Source of the DNA: Gordonia insulae
GTDB taxonomy: Bacteria; Actinomycetota; Actinomycetes; Mycobacteriales; Mycobacteriaceae
Reading direction: 5' to 3'
NCBI RefSeq assembly: GCF_003855095.1
Contig: NZ_CP033972.1
Coordinates: 4,898,001 to 4,962,000, forward strand
Length of the DNA stretch: 64,000 bases
Shown piece by piece: positions 17,067 to 26,228 of the stretch (positions are counted from its first letter, which is position 1; every line of letters begins with the position of its first letter). Under the pieces are notes generated by a model. The model ran no database searches. It had not been told where the DNA came from and saw only the letters and a program-made list of their open reading frames with translations. Made by a program: the position numbers and the translations under genes.

Positions 17067-17900
17067 ATGACGGTGAGTGTGATCGTGCCGGCCGCCGGGT
17101 CGGGTACCCGTCTCGGCGAGTCGGTGCCGAAGGCATTCGTCGATCTCGGTGGCCGCACGATCCTGGAGATCTGCGTCGCCGGGATCGTCGAGGCCGCCGT
17201 TGCGGACACCGTCATCGTGGTGGTCCCCGCAGATCTCATCGACGACGCACGCCGGCTCGTGCCGGATGCGGTCGTCGTGGCCGGTGGCGCACACAGATCC
17301 GAATCCGTCCGCGCCGGGATCGAGGCCTCCGGCCGCAACTCCGACATCGTGCTCGTGCACGACGCGGCCCGTCCGCTGACCCCACCGGCGATGTTCGCCC
17401 GGGTCGTCGACGCGGTGCAGGCCGGTCATCCCGCCGTCGTGCCGGGACTCCCGGTCGCCGACACCCTCAAACAGATCGACCCGGACATCTCGGGGCCGGC
17501 ACCCGAACGTGTGGTGCGCACCGTCGACCGAGAACTCCTCCGCGCGATCCAGACCCCGCAGGGCTTCACCCGCGCGGCGCTCGCGCAGGCCCACGCCGAC
17601 GACTCCGGCCTGGCCACCGACGACGCCGGGCTGGCCGAGCGATGCGGTATCCCCGTTCACGTGGTGCCGGGTGACCCACTCGCCTTCAAGATCACCACTC
17701 CCTGGGACCTGCGCATCGCCCGCGACATCGTCGCCGCCGAGTCCACTCCCGCCGGCCGAGTGGTCGACGAGCGCAGCGAGGAGACGTCCGCTGGTCGAGT
17801 GGTCGACGAGCGCAGCGAGGATTTGTTTGCTGGTCGAGTAGTCGACGAGCGCAGCGAGGAGACGTATCGAGACCACGCCCCCGAACGGGGACGCCGATGA
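17067..17900 (+). CDS. ispD: IspD (MEP cytidylyltransferase) with repeat-derived tail
   Basis: 277 residues. Makes CDP-methylerythritol from MEP and CTP in the non-mevalonate isoprenoid pathway. Seen: nucleotide-binding [11 protein letters not shown] (7-17), [19 protein letters not shown] and TDDAGLAE. The normal domain ends near residue 225 ([14 protein letters not shown]). The last 50 or so residues are three in-frame copies of an [10 protein letters not shown] unit encoded by a dispersed DNA repeat. The family is usually about 225-235 residues, so this tail is extra. The ATG at 17067 fits the family start. The stop overlaps the ispF ATG in ATGA. Confidence 0.93.
   Translation: MTVSVIVPAAGSGTRLGESVPKAFVDLGGRTILEICVAGIVEAAVADTVIVVVPADLIDDARRLVPDAVVVAGGAHRSESVRAGIEASGRNSDIVLVHDAARPLTPPAMFARVVDAVQAGHPAVVPGLPVADTLKQIDPDISGPAPERVVRTVDRELLRAIQTPQGFTRAALAQAHADDSGLATDDAGLAERCGIPVHVVPGDPLAFKITTPWDLRIARDIVAAESTPAGRVVDERSEETSAGRVVDERSEDLFAGRVVDERSEETYRDHAPERGRR
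17751..17876 (+). repeat. Three tandem 39-bp repeats inside ispD 3' end
   Basis: Core TCGACGAGCGCAGCGAGGA occurs three times at exact 39-base spacing. Units 2 and 3 begin GCTGGTCGAGT and unit 3 ends TATCGAGACCAC. The same ends (CTGGTCGAGTAG and TATCGAGACC) bound the repeat at 41437-41483, so both belong to one dispersed family with different cores. Confidence 0.85.
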
Positions 17901-18355
17901 GGGTGGGTATCGGTACCGACGCGCACCGCGTCGACGCGAACTCGCCGTGCTGGATGGTCGGTCTGCACTTCCCCGACACACCCGGCTGCGAAGGCCATTC
18001 CGACGGCGATGTGGGCGCACATGCGCTCTGCGACGCCGTGCTGTCGGCGGCCGGGCTCGGCGACGTCGGATCGGTGTTCGGCACCGGACGCCCGGAATGG
18101 GCGGGTGTGTCGGGTGTCGCGATGCTCGAGCACGTCCGCACGCTCGTCGGTGGTGCCGGCTTCCGGGTGGTCAACGCCGCGGTCCAGGTGATCGGTAACC
18201 GGCCGAAGATCGGTCCGCGCCGGGAGGAGGCGCAGCGCGTGCTCAGCCTTGCCCTCGACGCCCCGGTGTCGGTCTCGGCGACCACGACCGACGGACTGGG
18301 CATGACCGGTCGCGGCGAGGGTGTCGCGGCGGTGGCCACCGCGTTGCTCGAGTGA
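17897..18355 (+). CDS. ispF: IspF (MECDP synthase)
   Basis: 152 residues. Cyclises CDP-ME 2-phosphate to methylerythritol 2,4-cyclodiphosphate, the step two reactions after IspD. Metal ligands Asp8 and His10 (GTDAHRVD) and His42 ([10 protein letters not shown]) are present; the C-terminal motif [17 protein letters not shown] is intact. Trimeric cytosolic enzyme. It is co-translated with ispD by the ATGA overlap. Confidence 0.96.
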   Translation: MRVGIGTDAHRVDANSPCWMVGLHFPDTPGCEGHSDGDVGAHALCDAVLSAAGLGDVGSVFGTGRPEWAGVSGVAMLEHVRTLVGGAGFRVVNAAVQVIGNRPKIGPRREEAQRVLSLALDAPVSVSATTTDGLGMTGRGEGVAAVATALLE

Positions 18356-18415
18356 TCACCGGTGGACCGGCGACGGTTGCGGGCCGCGACGACGGGTCGG
18401 GCACACCGGACCGGG

Positions 18416-18421
18416 TAAGAT
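18416..18421 (+). promoter_or_regulatory. Leaderless -10 element of cysS
   Basis: TAAGAT, 8 bases, then GTG at 18430. It gives cysS its own promoter within the isp operon. Confidence 0.5.
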
Positions 18422-18429
18422 CGCACGTC

Positions 18430-19824
18430 GTGACCTTGCGCCTGTTTGACACCGCTACCCGAGAGGTGCGCGACTTCGTGCCGCTGCACCCCGGCAGGGC
18501 ATCGGTGTACCTGTGTGGCGCCACCGTGCAGGGCGTGCCACACATCGGTCATGTCCGCAGCGGAATCGCCTTCGATGTGCTGCGCCGCTGGCTCGAGCAC
18601 AAGAGTCTCGACGTCCTCTTCGTCCGCAACGTGACCGACATCGAGGACAAGATCCTGCGGAAGGCGGCCGACGCCGGCCGTCCGTGGTGGGAGTGGGCGG
18701 CGACCCACGAGCGCGAGTTCAGCACCGCCTACGACGCGCTCGGCGTGCTGCCGCCGTCGGGCGAACCGCGGGCCACCGGATTCGTCACGCAGATGGTCGA
18801 GTACATGGAACGGCTCATCGAGCGCGGCCATGCCTATGCCTCCGACGGCAACGTCTACTTCGACGTGACGAGCCTGCCCGACTACGGTGCGCTCTCGGGG
18901 CACCGCCTCGACGACGTGCACCAGGGCGAGAGTGCGGGCAGCGGCAAACGCGATCCGCGCGACTTCACGCTATGGAAGGCGGCCAAGCCCCACGAACCCT
19001 CCTGGCCGACGCCGTGGGGTCGCGGACGTCCCGGCTGGCATCTGGAGTGCTCGGCGATGGCCACTTCGCTCCTCGGCCCGGAGTTCGACATCCATTGCGG
19101 TGGCATGGATCTCATCTTCCCGCACCATGAGAACGAGATCGCGCAGGCGCACGGCGCCGGCGATCCGTTCGCGCGCTATTGGCTGCACAACGGCTGGGTG
19201 ACCATGGGCGGCGAGAAGATGAGCAAGTCGTTGGGCAACGTCGTGTCCATCCCGGCGATGCTGTCGCGCGTGCGCGCGGTCGAGTTGCGCTACTACCTCG
19301 GCAGTGCGCATTACCGCTCGATGCTCGAGTACTCCGATGGTGCGCTGACCGAGGCCGCGGCCGGGTATCGCCGGGTGGAGTCGTTCGTGTCACGGGTGTC
19401 CACCCGCGTCGGTGACGTGACGGTCGGCGACGTCCCGGTTGAGTTCGCCGATGCGCTCGACGACGATCTGGGTGTGCCGGCCGGTCTCGCGGTGATCCAC
19501 AACGTGGTCCGGCAGGGTAACACCGCACTCGAATCCGGCGACGGCGCAGGCGCATTGGCCGCGGCGTCGTCGGTGCGCGCGATGATGGGCATCCTCGGTG
19601 TCGATCCGCTCGACCCCCACTGGCTCGACGAGAGCACCGACGAGTCGGCGGCGACCACGGCCCTCGATGTCCTTGTCCGGGCGGAGCTGCAGCGGCGCTC
19701 CCGCGCACGAACCGAGAAAGACTGGGCCACCGCAGATTCTGTGCGCGATCGACTCGCCGAGGCGGGCATCGAGGTCACCGACACGCCGGATGGCGCGCAA
19801 TGGTCGCTGAAGGGATCTTCCTGA
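18430..19824 (+). CDS. cysS: Cysteinyl-tRNA synthetase
   Basis: 464 residues, full-length class I synthetase. Seen: zinc ligand Cys29 (YLCGATVQG), the HIGH motif in PHIGH (38-41), the downstream zinc site CSAMA and HCGGMDL with HHENE, and KMSKS at 263-267. The GTG at 18430 is chosen for the family start and for TAAGAT upstream; the frame is also open from 18352, overlapping ispF. It is the housekeeping CysS, distinct from the shorter MshC ligase of mycothiol synthesis. Confidence 0.96.
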   Translation: MTLRLFDTATREVRDFVPLHPGRASVYLCGATVQGVPHIGHVRSGIAFDVLRRWLEHKSLDVLFVRNVTDIEDKILRKAADAGRPWWEWAATHEREFSTAYDALGVLPPSGEPRATGFVTQMVEYMERLIERGHAYASDGNVYFDVTSLPDYGALSGHRLDDVHQGESAGSGKRDPRDFTLWKAAKPHEPSWPTPWGRGRPGWHLECSAMATSLLGPEFDIHCGGMDLIFPHHENEIAQAHGAGDPFARYWLHNGWVTMGGEKMSKSLGNVVSIPAMLSRVRAVELRYYLGSAHYRSMLEYSDGALTEAAAGYRRVESFVSRVSTRVGDVTVGDVPVEFADALDDDLGVPAGLAVIHNVVRQGNTALESGDGAGALAAASSVRAMMGILGVDPLDPHWLDESTDESAATTALDVLVRAELQRRSRARTEKDWATADSVRDRLAEAGIEVTDTPDGAQWSLKGSS

Positions 19825-19825
19825 C

Positions 19826-20776
19826 ATGGCAGGCAACTCCAAACGCAAAGGCGCCGTGCGCAAGACGGGCACCAAGAAGGGCCAGACCGTGGGGTCCGGC
19901 GGTCAGCGACGACGGGGACTCGAGGCCCGCGGCGCGACGCCCAAGGCCGTCGACCGTCCGTACCACCCCGCACACAAGAAGGCCAAGGCGGCGGTGAAGA
20001 CGACCGCCGGGCGGGGTGCCCGCACCCGCAAGGACGATGGTCCCGAATACGTGTTGGGCCGGAATCCGGTGCTGGAGTGCCTTCGTGCCGGTGTCCCGGC
20101 GACCGCGCTCTACCTGGCCACCAACTCCGAGCCGGACGACCGCGTCGCCGAGTCGGTGAAGATGGCGGGCGACTCGGGTATCGCGATCCTCGAGATCGGC
20201 AAGGGCGAGCTCGACCGGATGTCGTCGAACGGTCTGCACCAGGGCATCGCCCTGCAGGTGCCGGAGTACCGGTACGCCCATCCCGATGACCTGATGCGCG
20301 ACGCGCTCGACAGCGGCACCGCGCCGCTGCTGGTGGCGCTGGACAACATCACCGATCCGCGCAACCTGGGTGCGGTGATCCGTTCGGTCGCGGCCTTCGG
20401 TGGCCACGGCGTCGTCATACCGCAGCGCCGCAGCGCCAGCGTGACGGCCGTCGCCTGGCGGACGAGTGCCGGTGCGGCCGCACGGCTACCGGTGGCGCAG
20501 GCGCCCAACCTGACCCGGACGCTGAAGGACTGGGCGGCATCGGGGGCGCAACTGGTCGGCCTCGACACCGAGGGCGATGTGACGCTCGACGACTACGACG
20601 GCACCGGCCCGACCGTGATCGTCGTCGGCTCCGAGGGCAAGGGGCTGTCGCGGCTGGTCCGCGAGACCTGCGATTCGATCCTGTCGATCCCGATGGCAGG
20701 CGACGTCGAGAGTCTGAACGCCTCGGTCGCCGCGGGCGTGGTGCTGGCCGAGTTCGCACGTCAGCGACGTCACTAG
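19826..20776 (+). CDS. rlmB: 23S rRNA 2'-O-methyltransferase, RlmB type (SpoU/TrmH)
   Basis: 316 residues. A lysine- and arginine-rich tail of about 70 residues precedes a SpoU substrate-binding domain ([15 protein letters not shown]) and the knotted methyltransferase domain with motif 1 [14 protein letters not shown], motif 2 [12 protein letters not shown] and motif 3 [18 protein letters not shown]. RlmB methylates G2251 of 23S rRNA. It starts one base after the cysS stop. Some actinobacterial relatives give thiostrepton resistance (TsnR), so the exact target base is inferred. Confidence 0.9.
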   Translation: MAGNSKRKGAVRKTGTKKGQTVGSGGQRRRGLEARGATPKAVDRPYHPAHKKAKAAVKTTAGRGARTRKDDGPEYVLGRNPVLECLRAGVPATALYLATNSEPDDRVAESVKMAGDSGIAILEIGKGELDRMSSNGLHQGIALQVPEYRYAHPDDLMRDALDSGTAPLLVALDNITDPRNLGAVIRSVAAFGGHGVVIPQRRSASVTAVAWRTSAGAAARLPVAQAPNLTRTLKDWAASGAQLVGLDTEGDVTLDDYDGTGPTVIVVGSEGKGLSRLVRETCDSILSIPMAGDVESLNASVAAGVVLAEFARQRRH

Positions 20777-20791
20777 CGCCGCCTCGACCGT

Positions 20792-20797
20792 TAGGCT
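20792..20797 (+). promoter_or_regulatory. Leaderless -10 element of pxpA
   Basis: TAGGCT, 7 bases, then ATG at 20805. Confidence 0.6.
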
Positions 20798-20804
20798 TCC
20801 CGAC

Positions 20805-21572
20805 ATGGGTGGACGCGGGCGATCGGCGGATCTCATCATCGACCTGAACGCCGACCTCGGCGAGGGCGTCGGCGACGACGAGGCCATGCTCGACGTCGTC
20901 AGCAGCGCCAATGTCGCCTGCGGCTTCCACGCGGGTACACCCGCCGAACTCGTGGCGACCTGCCGGGCGGCCGCGGCGGCCGGGGTGCGGATCGGTGCCC
21001 AGGTCTCCTACCCGGACCGGTCGGGCTTCGGCCGCCGCTTCATGGACATCGCACCGGATGATCTGACCGCCGACGTCCTGTATCAGATCGGTGCGCTCGA
21101 GGGCATCGCCCGTGCCGTCGGTGCCGAGGTCGCCTACGTGAAACCCCATGGTGCGCTGTACAACTCCATCGTCGAGCACGAGCGACAGGCGGATGCGGTG
21201 GTCGCCGCGATCGTCGAACTCGGCGGGTCGTTGCCGTTGATGGGCCTGCCCGGCTCGGTGTCGCTGCGACGTGCCGAACGGGCCGGGCTCGCGGTCATCA
21301 CCGAGGCATTCGCCGACCGCGGCTACCGCCCGGACGGGACGTTGGTGCCGCGGACCGAGCCGGGTGCCGTGCTGACCGACAGTGCCGCGATCGCCCGGCG
21401 GGTCGTCGGATTGGTCATCGACGGCACGGTCGCTGCCGTGGACGGCTCGGATATTGCCGTCGACGCCGAGTCGATCTGCCTGCACGGAGACACGCCGGGG
21501 GCCGTCGAGCATGCTCGTGCGGTACGGGAAGCGCTCGGCGAGAGCGGTGTCGTCGTGGCCGCACGCCGCTGA
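20805..21572 (+). CDS. pxpA: 5-oxoprolinase subunit A (LamB/YcsF family)
   Basis: 255 residues. The family motifs DLNADLGEG, SSANVACGFHAGTP, GAQVSYPDRSGFGRR and VKPHGALYN are all present. With PxpB and PxpC it opens 5-oxoproline to glutamate using ATP. Neither partner lies beside it here, which is unusual since pxpB-pxpC-pxpA often form one operon. The partners may be elsewhere in the genome. The start is supported by TAGGCT 7 bases upstream. Confidence 0.9.
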   Translation: MGGRGRSADLIIDLNADLGEGVGDDEAMLDVVSSANVACGFHAGTPAELVATCRAAAAAGVRIGAQVSYPDRSGFGRRFMDIAPDDLTADVLYQIGALEGIARAVGAEVAYVKPHGALYNSIVEHERQADAVVAAIVELGGSLPLMGLPGSVSLRRAERAGLAVITEAFADRGYRPDGTLVPRTEPGAVLTDSAAIARRVVGLVIDGTVAAVDGSDIAVDAESICLHGDTPGAVEHARAVREALGESGVVVAARR

Positions 21573-21646
21573 GGAGCGGTTCTCGGTGCGGGAGCGCAGA
21601 TGTGACGCCCGTCACGGCCCATCGGCGATGACTCGTACCCGTCGAC

Positions 21647-21652
21647 TATGTT
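21647..21652 (+). promoter_or_regulatory. Leaderless -10 element of the 21660 esterase
   Basis: TATGTT, 7 bases, then ATG at 21660. It overlaps an upstream in-frame ATG (21648) and argues against that start. Confidence 0.6.
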
Positions 21653-21659
21653 GGGTGAC

Positions 21660-23210
21660 ATGACATCGTTCGATAGCAGGGTTACCACCGCCGATGGCAT
21701 CGTCGAGGGGGCTCGGGGCAAGCGCAGTCGGCGCGGCACCATCAGCTGGAAGGGCATCCCGTTCGCCGCGCCGCCGGTGGCCGGGCTCCGCTTCCGTGAT
21801 CCGCAGCCGGTACACCCGTGGCCCGGGGTGCGCGACTGCACGCGATTCGGCAAGGCCGCGATCCAGGAGAAGCGCTTCACCGCCGTCGCGCCGGGCAGGT
21901 ATCAACCGATGGGCGAGGACTGCCTGACGCTGAACGTCTTCGCTCCGGACCGCGTCGCGACCGCGCCACGTCCGGTGATGGTCTTCATCCACGGCGGCGC
22001 CTACATCCTCGGCACAGCCGCGACACCGCTCTACGAGGGTTCGCTGCTGGCCCGTTCGCAGGACGTGATCGTGGTGACGGTGCAGTACCGATTCGGGCCG
22101 TTCGGCTACCTCGACTTCGGCGCGTACTCCGACGACGACCGTCCGTTCGACAGCAATCTGGGGCTCAAGGACCAGGTCGCGGCCCTGCAGTGGGTCCAGC
22201 GCAACATCGCCGCCTTCGGCGGCGACCCCGACAACGTGACCGTGTTCGGCGAGAGCGCCGGCGGGTCGGCCGTGATGTCGCTGCTCAGCGCGCCGGCGGC
22301 CAAGGGTCTGTTCGCCCGCGCGATCGCCGAGAGTCCGGCACCGGAACTGGTCATCTCGCGTGACGCGGCCCGGATCTACGCCGACGAGTTCCTGCGTCTG
22401 CTGCGCGATCCCCAGCGTCGCTCGACGGCCGTCGACCCCGCCGCCGAGCCCATCGCGCCGGACGAGGCCCGGGCCCTGCTGGCGCGGGCGTCGGCTCAGG
22501 ACATCCTGCGGACCGGCAACAAGCTGATGAAGTTCGCGCAGCACGCCGAGGTCGGCGACCCGATCCCGTTCGGCCCGGTCATCGACGGCGACTACCTGCC
22601 GGGCTCCCCACTGGAGATGGCCGCGTCGGGCACGACGCTGCCGGTGCCACTGATCATCGGGAGCAACCACGACGAGGGACAACTGTTCTCCCGACTGTGG
22701 AATGTGCTGCCCGACGCGGAGAAGGCGCTGGTGCGGGTCAACGACGAACAGGATCGCAAGGAGATCGCGGCACTGTACGACGGCGGTGACAGCGATCTGG
22801 TGCAACTCTCCGCCGACGCCGTGTTCTGGGCTCCGATGGTGGCGTTCGCCGAGGCGCACGGCGCCGTCGCGCCCACCTACGTCTACCGGTATGACTTCCG
22901 GACGCGACTGCTCGCCGCAACCGGCCTCGGGGCCACCCACGCCACCGAGATGTTCGCCGTCTTCGGGGCCTATCGGACGGCGATCGGCGCCGGCCTGGCG
23001 GTGGGTGATTGGCGCTCGACCGGACGGGTCATCGCCGACGTGCAGGACCGCTGGGGGGCATTCGCCACAGCGGGCGCCCCCGGGGCCGGATGGCCGACCT
23101 ACGACGCGGAGTCCCGGCGGGTGCTGATCATCGACGACCCGGACCGGGTGCAGACCGATCCCGACGGCGCACGACGTGTGGCGTGGGGCAAGGTGCACGC
23201 CTCGGCCTGA
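21660..23210 (+). CDS. Type B carboxylesterase
   Basis: 516 residues. Alpha/beta-hydrolase of the para-nitrobenzyl esterase or cholinesterase group: oxyanion motif VFIHGGAYILG, nucleophile elbow GESAGGSAV, SEDCLTLNVF-like GEDCLTLNVF and a late GATHATEMFAVFG carrying the His. No signal peptide, so cytosolic. It hydrolyses an ester or carbamate of unknown identity. The start is taken at 21660; 21648 would add four residues. It converges on another hydrolase. Confidence 0.88.
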   Translation: MTSFDSRVTTADGIVEGARGKRSRRGTISWKGIPFAAPPVAGLRFRDPQPVHPWPGVRDCTRFGKAAIQEKRFTAVAPGRYQPMGEDCLTLNVFAPDRVATAPRPVMVFIHGGAYILGTAATPLYEGSLLARSQDVIVVTVQYRFGPFGYLDFGAYSDDDRPFDSNLGLKDQVAALQWVQRNIAAFGGDPDNVTVFGESAGGSAVMSLLSAPAAKGLFARAIAESPAPELVISRDAARIYADEFLRLLRDPQRRSTAVDPAAEPIAPDEARALLARASAQDILRTGNKLMKFAQHAEVGDPIPFGPVIDGDYLPGSPLEMAASGTTLPVPLIIGSNHDEGQLFSRLWNVLPDAEKALVRVNDEQDRKEIAALYDGGDSDLVQLSADAVFWAPMVAFAEAHGAVAPTYVYRYDFRTRLLAATGLGATHATEMFAVFGAYRTAIGAGLAVGDWRSTGRVIADVQDRWGAFATAGAPGAGWPTYDAESRRVLIIDDPDRVQTDPDGARRVAWGKVHASA

Positions 23211-23234
23211 GCGTCGGTGCGCTCAGACAGGCGC

Positions 23235-24041
23235 TCAGACGGTGGGCGTCCAGTGACTGGGCGGGTCGGCGGCGAGGAACGAGATCACCAGCGGGTTGAA
23301 CAGCTCGGGCGACTCCACCGGCAGGATGTGAGTGCCCGGCAGCACGGCCAGCCTGCCCCGCGGCAGGATCCGCGACAGCGCGAGGACGTGTTCGAGGCGG
23401 ATCACGCCACGGTCCGCCGCGACCACCAGAGTGGGCGCGGCGACGCCGGCGAACCGGTCGAGGTCGTAGTCCGGTTCGCGCTCGAGCATGGCCAGCGTCT
23501 TGTCGTAGACGACGTCGAAGTGCTCCGGGCCGTCCGGTGACACCGCGACGTAGCCGCTGCGCAGGAACTCCACGGTCCCCGGATCCCGGGTGCCGATGAG
23601 GTGGAAGAACTCGTCGGCGTCCTGCCCGGACGGGTTGAGGTAGTTGGTGACCAGGACCGTGCGGTTGACCAGGTCGGGTCGCTGCAGCGCGACGAGCAGG
23701 GCGATCACCGCGCCGTCGCTCCAGCCCACCAGGTGCGCTGGTGCCCGCACCGCCGTCTCGAGGTAGGCGATCGTCTCGTCGACCATGTCGGCGTAGCTGA
23801 ACGGGCCGTCGTGATCGGGACTGTGCCCGTGGCCACTGCGTTCGGGGAGGAAGACCGACAACCCGGCTCCGGTGAAGTCGGCGATCTGCGTGCCCCACGA
23901 CGACGCCGATCCGAACGCGCCGTGCAACAACACAGTTGGCGCCCCGGACGGGTCCCCGCCCTGGAAATGCCAGACACGTCGACCGCCGACCTCGACGTAG
24001 ACGCCGCCATCGACTCGTTCACCTGTGGTCACACCGGACAC
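23235..24041 (-). CDS. Alpha/beta hydrolase
   Basis: 268 residues. Seen: LLHGAFGSASSWG (oxyanion region), SGHGHSPD, nucleophile elbow VGWSDGAVIALL (serine in GWSDG) and GTHILPVESPE with the catalytic His near the C-terminus. Homoserine-acetyltransferase-like and peroxidase-like relatives exist, so the reaction is open. The GTG at 24041 is used; another GTG nine bases downstream is possible. It is divergent from the polysaccharide locus. Confidence 0.8.
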   Translation of the reverse strand: MSGVTTGERVDGGVYVEVGGRRVWHFQGGDPSGAPTVLLHGAFGSASSWGTQIADFTGAGLSVFLPERSGHGHSPDHDGPFSYADMVDETIAYLETAVRAPAHLVGWSDGAVIALLVALQRPDLVNRTVLVTNYLNPSGQDADEFFHLIGTRDPGTVEFLRSGYVAVSPDGPEHFDVVYDKTLAMLEREPDYDLDRFAGVAAPTLVVAADRGVIRLEHVLALSRILPRGRLAVLPGTHILPVESPELFNPLVISFLAADPPSHWTPTV

Positions 24042-24081
24042 CCCGCCATCGTCGCAGACGCGGTCCGGTCATCGGGAAACG

Positions 24082-24102
24082 GTTGTGACTCGATCCCACA
24101 AC
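24082..24102. promoter_or_regulatory. Inverted repeat upstream of the polysaccharide operon
   Basis: GTTGTG, 9 bases, CACAAC. With the CAACATTTGTTG repeat 20 bases further on it forms a candidate operator pair about 80-100 bases before the predicted -10. Confidence 0.45.
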
Positions 24103-24122
24103 GAGCCCACGTCGCACGCGCA

Positions 24123-24134
24123 CAACATTTGTTG
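24123..24134. promoter_or_regulatory. Second inverted repeat (CAACATTTGTTG)
   Basis: CAACA and TGTTG arms around TT, upstream of the predicted -10 TACCGT at 24181. Confidence 0.4.
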
Positions 24135-24180
24135 ATGTCGAGACGGTCACGACCGGCACTCGCGAAGCGGTGTGATCGTC

Positions 24181-24186
24181 TACCGT
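24181..24186 (+). promoter_or_regulatory. Candidate -10 element of the polysaccharide operon
   Basis: TACCGT, giving a leader of about 105 bases that contains a short open frame (24204-24296). Confidence 0.4.
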
Positions 24187-24203
24187 CACCTGCAAGGGTT
24201 TTC

Positions 24204-24296
24204 ATGAGGGGCCCGGTGGTCGGTCACGCCGGGAGTTCGACGGTCCGGGGAGGGACCGCCGTCGCGGGGGCAGGGTTCGACGCGGTGGAAGGGTGA
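24204..24296 (+). CDS. Possible 30-residue leader peptide before the BcsB-like gene
   Basis: ATG at 24204 with AAGGG five bases before it opens a 30-codon frame (MRGPVVGHAG...FDAVEG) whose TGA ends three bases before the ATG of the BcsB-like gene. The spacing would allow translational coupling or attenuation. There is no family match and the frame could be chance; evidence is position only. Confidence 0.25.
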   Translation: MRGPVVGHAGSSTVRGGTAVAGAGFDAVEG

Positions 24297-24299
24297 GGG

Positions 24300-26228
24300 A
24301 TGCGGGTGCGCCGATGGGTACACCGATTCGCGGCGTTGTCGGCGACGTCGATGCTCGTACTGGCGGGGTCGGCGATGTTGCCGGTGGCGGCGGGTGCCGC
24401 GCCAGGTGACACGGCTCCGCCGCTGAGCCTCAAGGACGTCGGGTCGTCGTCGACGATCACCATCCCCGGTCAGCAGGGCGAATTCAGTCTGACGCTTCCC
24501 GTCCCCGCCGGGCTGACACCGCAGAGCATCACGGGCACCACCGCGATGCCGGCCTTCGTGACCGGGGGATTCATCGACGTCGTGCAGGACGATCGCACGC
24601 TGTCACGGACGCCGGTCAGCGCAACGCCGAATGCGCGGATCGAACTCCCGCTGCGTGGCGTGCGGGTTGCCCGCAACGCGGCCGATCTCACGCTCCGGAC
24701 CTACCTCCGCGCCGACGGATTCTGCAAGTTCGATCCCGAGGACGCATTGCGGATCACCAACGCCACCATCACCTATGGCGGACGGGAGAGCGCGCCGACG
24801 GCGGTGGCCGATTTCCTCCAGCCGGTCCTGCGCAAACTGACCATCTACGTCCCCGACGACGTTCAGCAGGCCGAAGGCGCCGCCGCGGTCGACCTGGCGA
24901 CCGCGGTGATCGCGAACTACGGCACGGCACCGGTCGAGATCGAGACCCGATCCCTGCCCCGCGACGCCCTGACCCCGACGACCCGACCCGGCGCCCTCGA
25001 ACGCCAGATCGTGGTCGCGACCGGTGATCCGGCCGGACTGTCGTTGCAGAACGGACCCGGCGGTCCGTTCCTGCGCATCGGCGGGGACGCGAGCAACCTC
25101 GAGGCGCAGGCGCAGTTCCTCACCTCGGATCTGTCCCCGATCGCACTCAGCTCCGCAGCCGTCGCCGGGACGCTGCACGACGCACCCCAGTTGCCCCCGG
25201 ACGTGGTCACCCTCGCCGATCTCGGCGTCAGCGATCAGACCGTCACCTCGGCGTCCTGGCCGAGCCTGACGATCGGGATCGACCAGACCCGACTGGGCCG
25301 GCCGTCGAAAGATGTTCGGGTACAACTCCATGGCTCGTACACCCCGGCCCCGCAGGGCTCGGGCGGCCGGGTCGCGGTACGGGTCGGCGACCGCGTGATC
25401 GACTCCTGGGAGACCGACTCGTCCGGGGTCATCGATCAGTGGGTGCAGATACCGGACGATCTGCTCAGCCGGTACACCGAGCTGCGCGTCACCCTGGAAC
25501 GCGGGGACACCCGCGCACAGTGTGGCGACGGCTATCAGACCGACCTGTCGTTGGATTCGACGGGCGAGGTCACCTCGTCGGCGGCCGATCCGCCGCAGCC
25601 GTCCGGTTTCCAGTCCCTACCGCAGGCGCTGATGCCCCGCACGCAGGTCGCGTGGACCACCGGTGACGTCGCCGACGTGCGCCGCGCCGTGACGATCATG
25701 AGCGGGATGCAGCGGTTGTCGGCCATCCCACTGGGCATCGACGTCGTCGACATGTCCGCGGTGACCGATGACCAACCGGCGGTGCTCATCTCCGGCGACG
25801 GCACCGGGCTCCCGCAGATGTCGCTGCCGGTGACCTCCGACGGCAGCACCGTTCGCGTCCTCGACCTCGCCGGCAACGCGTCCACCGTGACGCTGACGCC
25901 CACACTGGATTATGCGTCGCTGCAGGTCGCGCGGTCCGACGGCCAGACGCGGCTCGTGGCGACGTCCACCGACGATCCCGCCGAACTGGACCAGACCCTG
26001 GCCTGGCTCGACGCCGACACCGATCGGTGGTCGCAACTGAGCGGTGACGCGATGCTCCAGGTCGGCGATCGGGATCCGGTGTTCGTGACCGAAGCGGCGG
26101 CGCCGGAAGCGGAGTCGTCGTCGACCGGCGCTATCGTCGGCGGCGTGATCGCGGCGGTGGCCGTCGTCGCGGCGGCGGCGGTCGTGGCCTGGACCCTGCT
26201 ACGTCGGCGGCGCGCCCGGTCGTCATGA
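24300..26228 (+). CDS. BcsB-like membrane-anchored glycan synthase subunit
   Basis: 642 residues. A signal peptide (about 1-33, ending AAGAAPG), a large extracytoplasmic region, and a C-terminal transmembrane helix (about 608-632) before RRRRARSS. The pattern of BcsB is visible: an N-terminal carbohydrate-binding-like domain (LTLRTYLRADGFCKFDPED, ITYGGRES), a flavodoxin-like section (LTIYVPDDVQQAEGAAAVDLATAVIANYG), and a second such pair. BcsB guides cellulose as it leaves the BcsA channel. GAAGGGTGAGGG lies before the ATG. The stop overlaps the next ATG. Identity as a BcsB relative is fairly sure; the glycan is not known. Confidence 0.78.
   Translation: MRVRRWVHRFAALSATSMLVLAGSAMLPVAAGAAPGDTAPPLSLKDVGSSSTITIPGQQGEFSLTLPVPAGLTPQSITGTTAMPAFVTGGFIDVVQDDRTLSRTPVSATPNARIELPLRGVRVARNAADLTLRTYLRADGFCKFDPEDALRITNATITYGGRESAPTAVADFLQPVLRKLTIYVPDDVQQAEGAAAVDLATAVIANYGTAPVEIETRSLPRDALTPTTRPGALERQIVVATGDPAGLSLQNGPGGPFLRIGGDASNLEAQAQFLTSDLSPIALSSAAVAGTLHDAPQLPPDVVTLADLGVSDQTVTSASWPSLTIGIDQTRLGRPSKDVRVQLHGSYTPAPQGSGGRVAVRVGDRVIDSWETDSSGVIDQWVQIPDDLLSRYTELRVTLERGDTRAQCGDGYQTDLSLDSTGEVTSSAADPPQPSGFQSLPQALMPRTQVAWTTGDVADVRRAVTIMSGMQRLSAIPLGIDVVDMSAVTDDQPAVLISGDGTGLPQMSLPVTSDGSTVRVLDLAGNASTVTLTPTLDYASLQVARSDGQTRLVATSTDDPAELDQTLAWLDADTDRWSQLSGDAMLQVGDRDPVFVTEAAAPEAESSSTGAIVGGVIAAVAVVAAAAVVAWTLLRRRRARSS

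Noticed and set aside
17751..17876. CRISPR-like array
   Set aside because: Only three units, directly adjoining without unique spacers of constant size, translated in frame, and no cas genes in the window.
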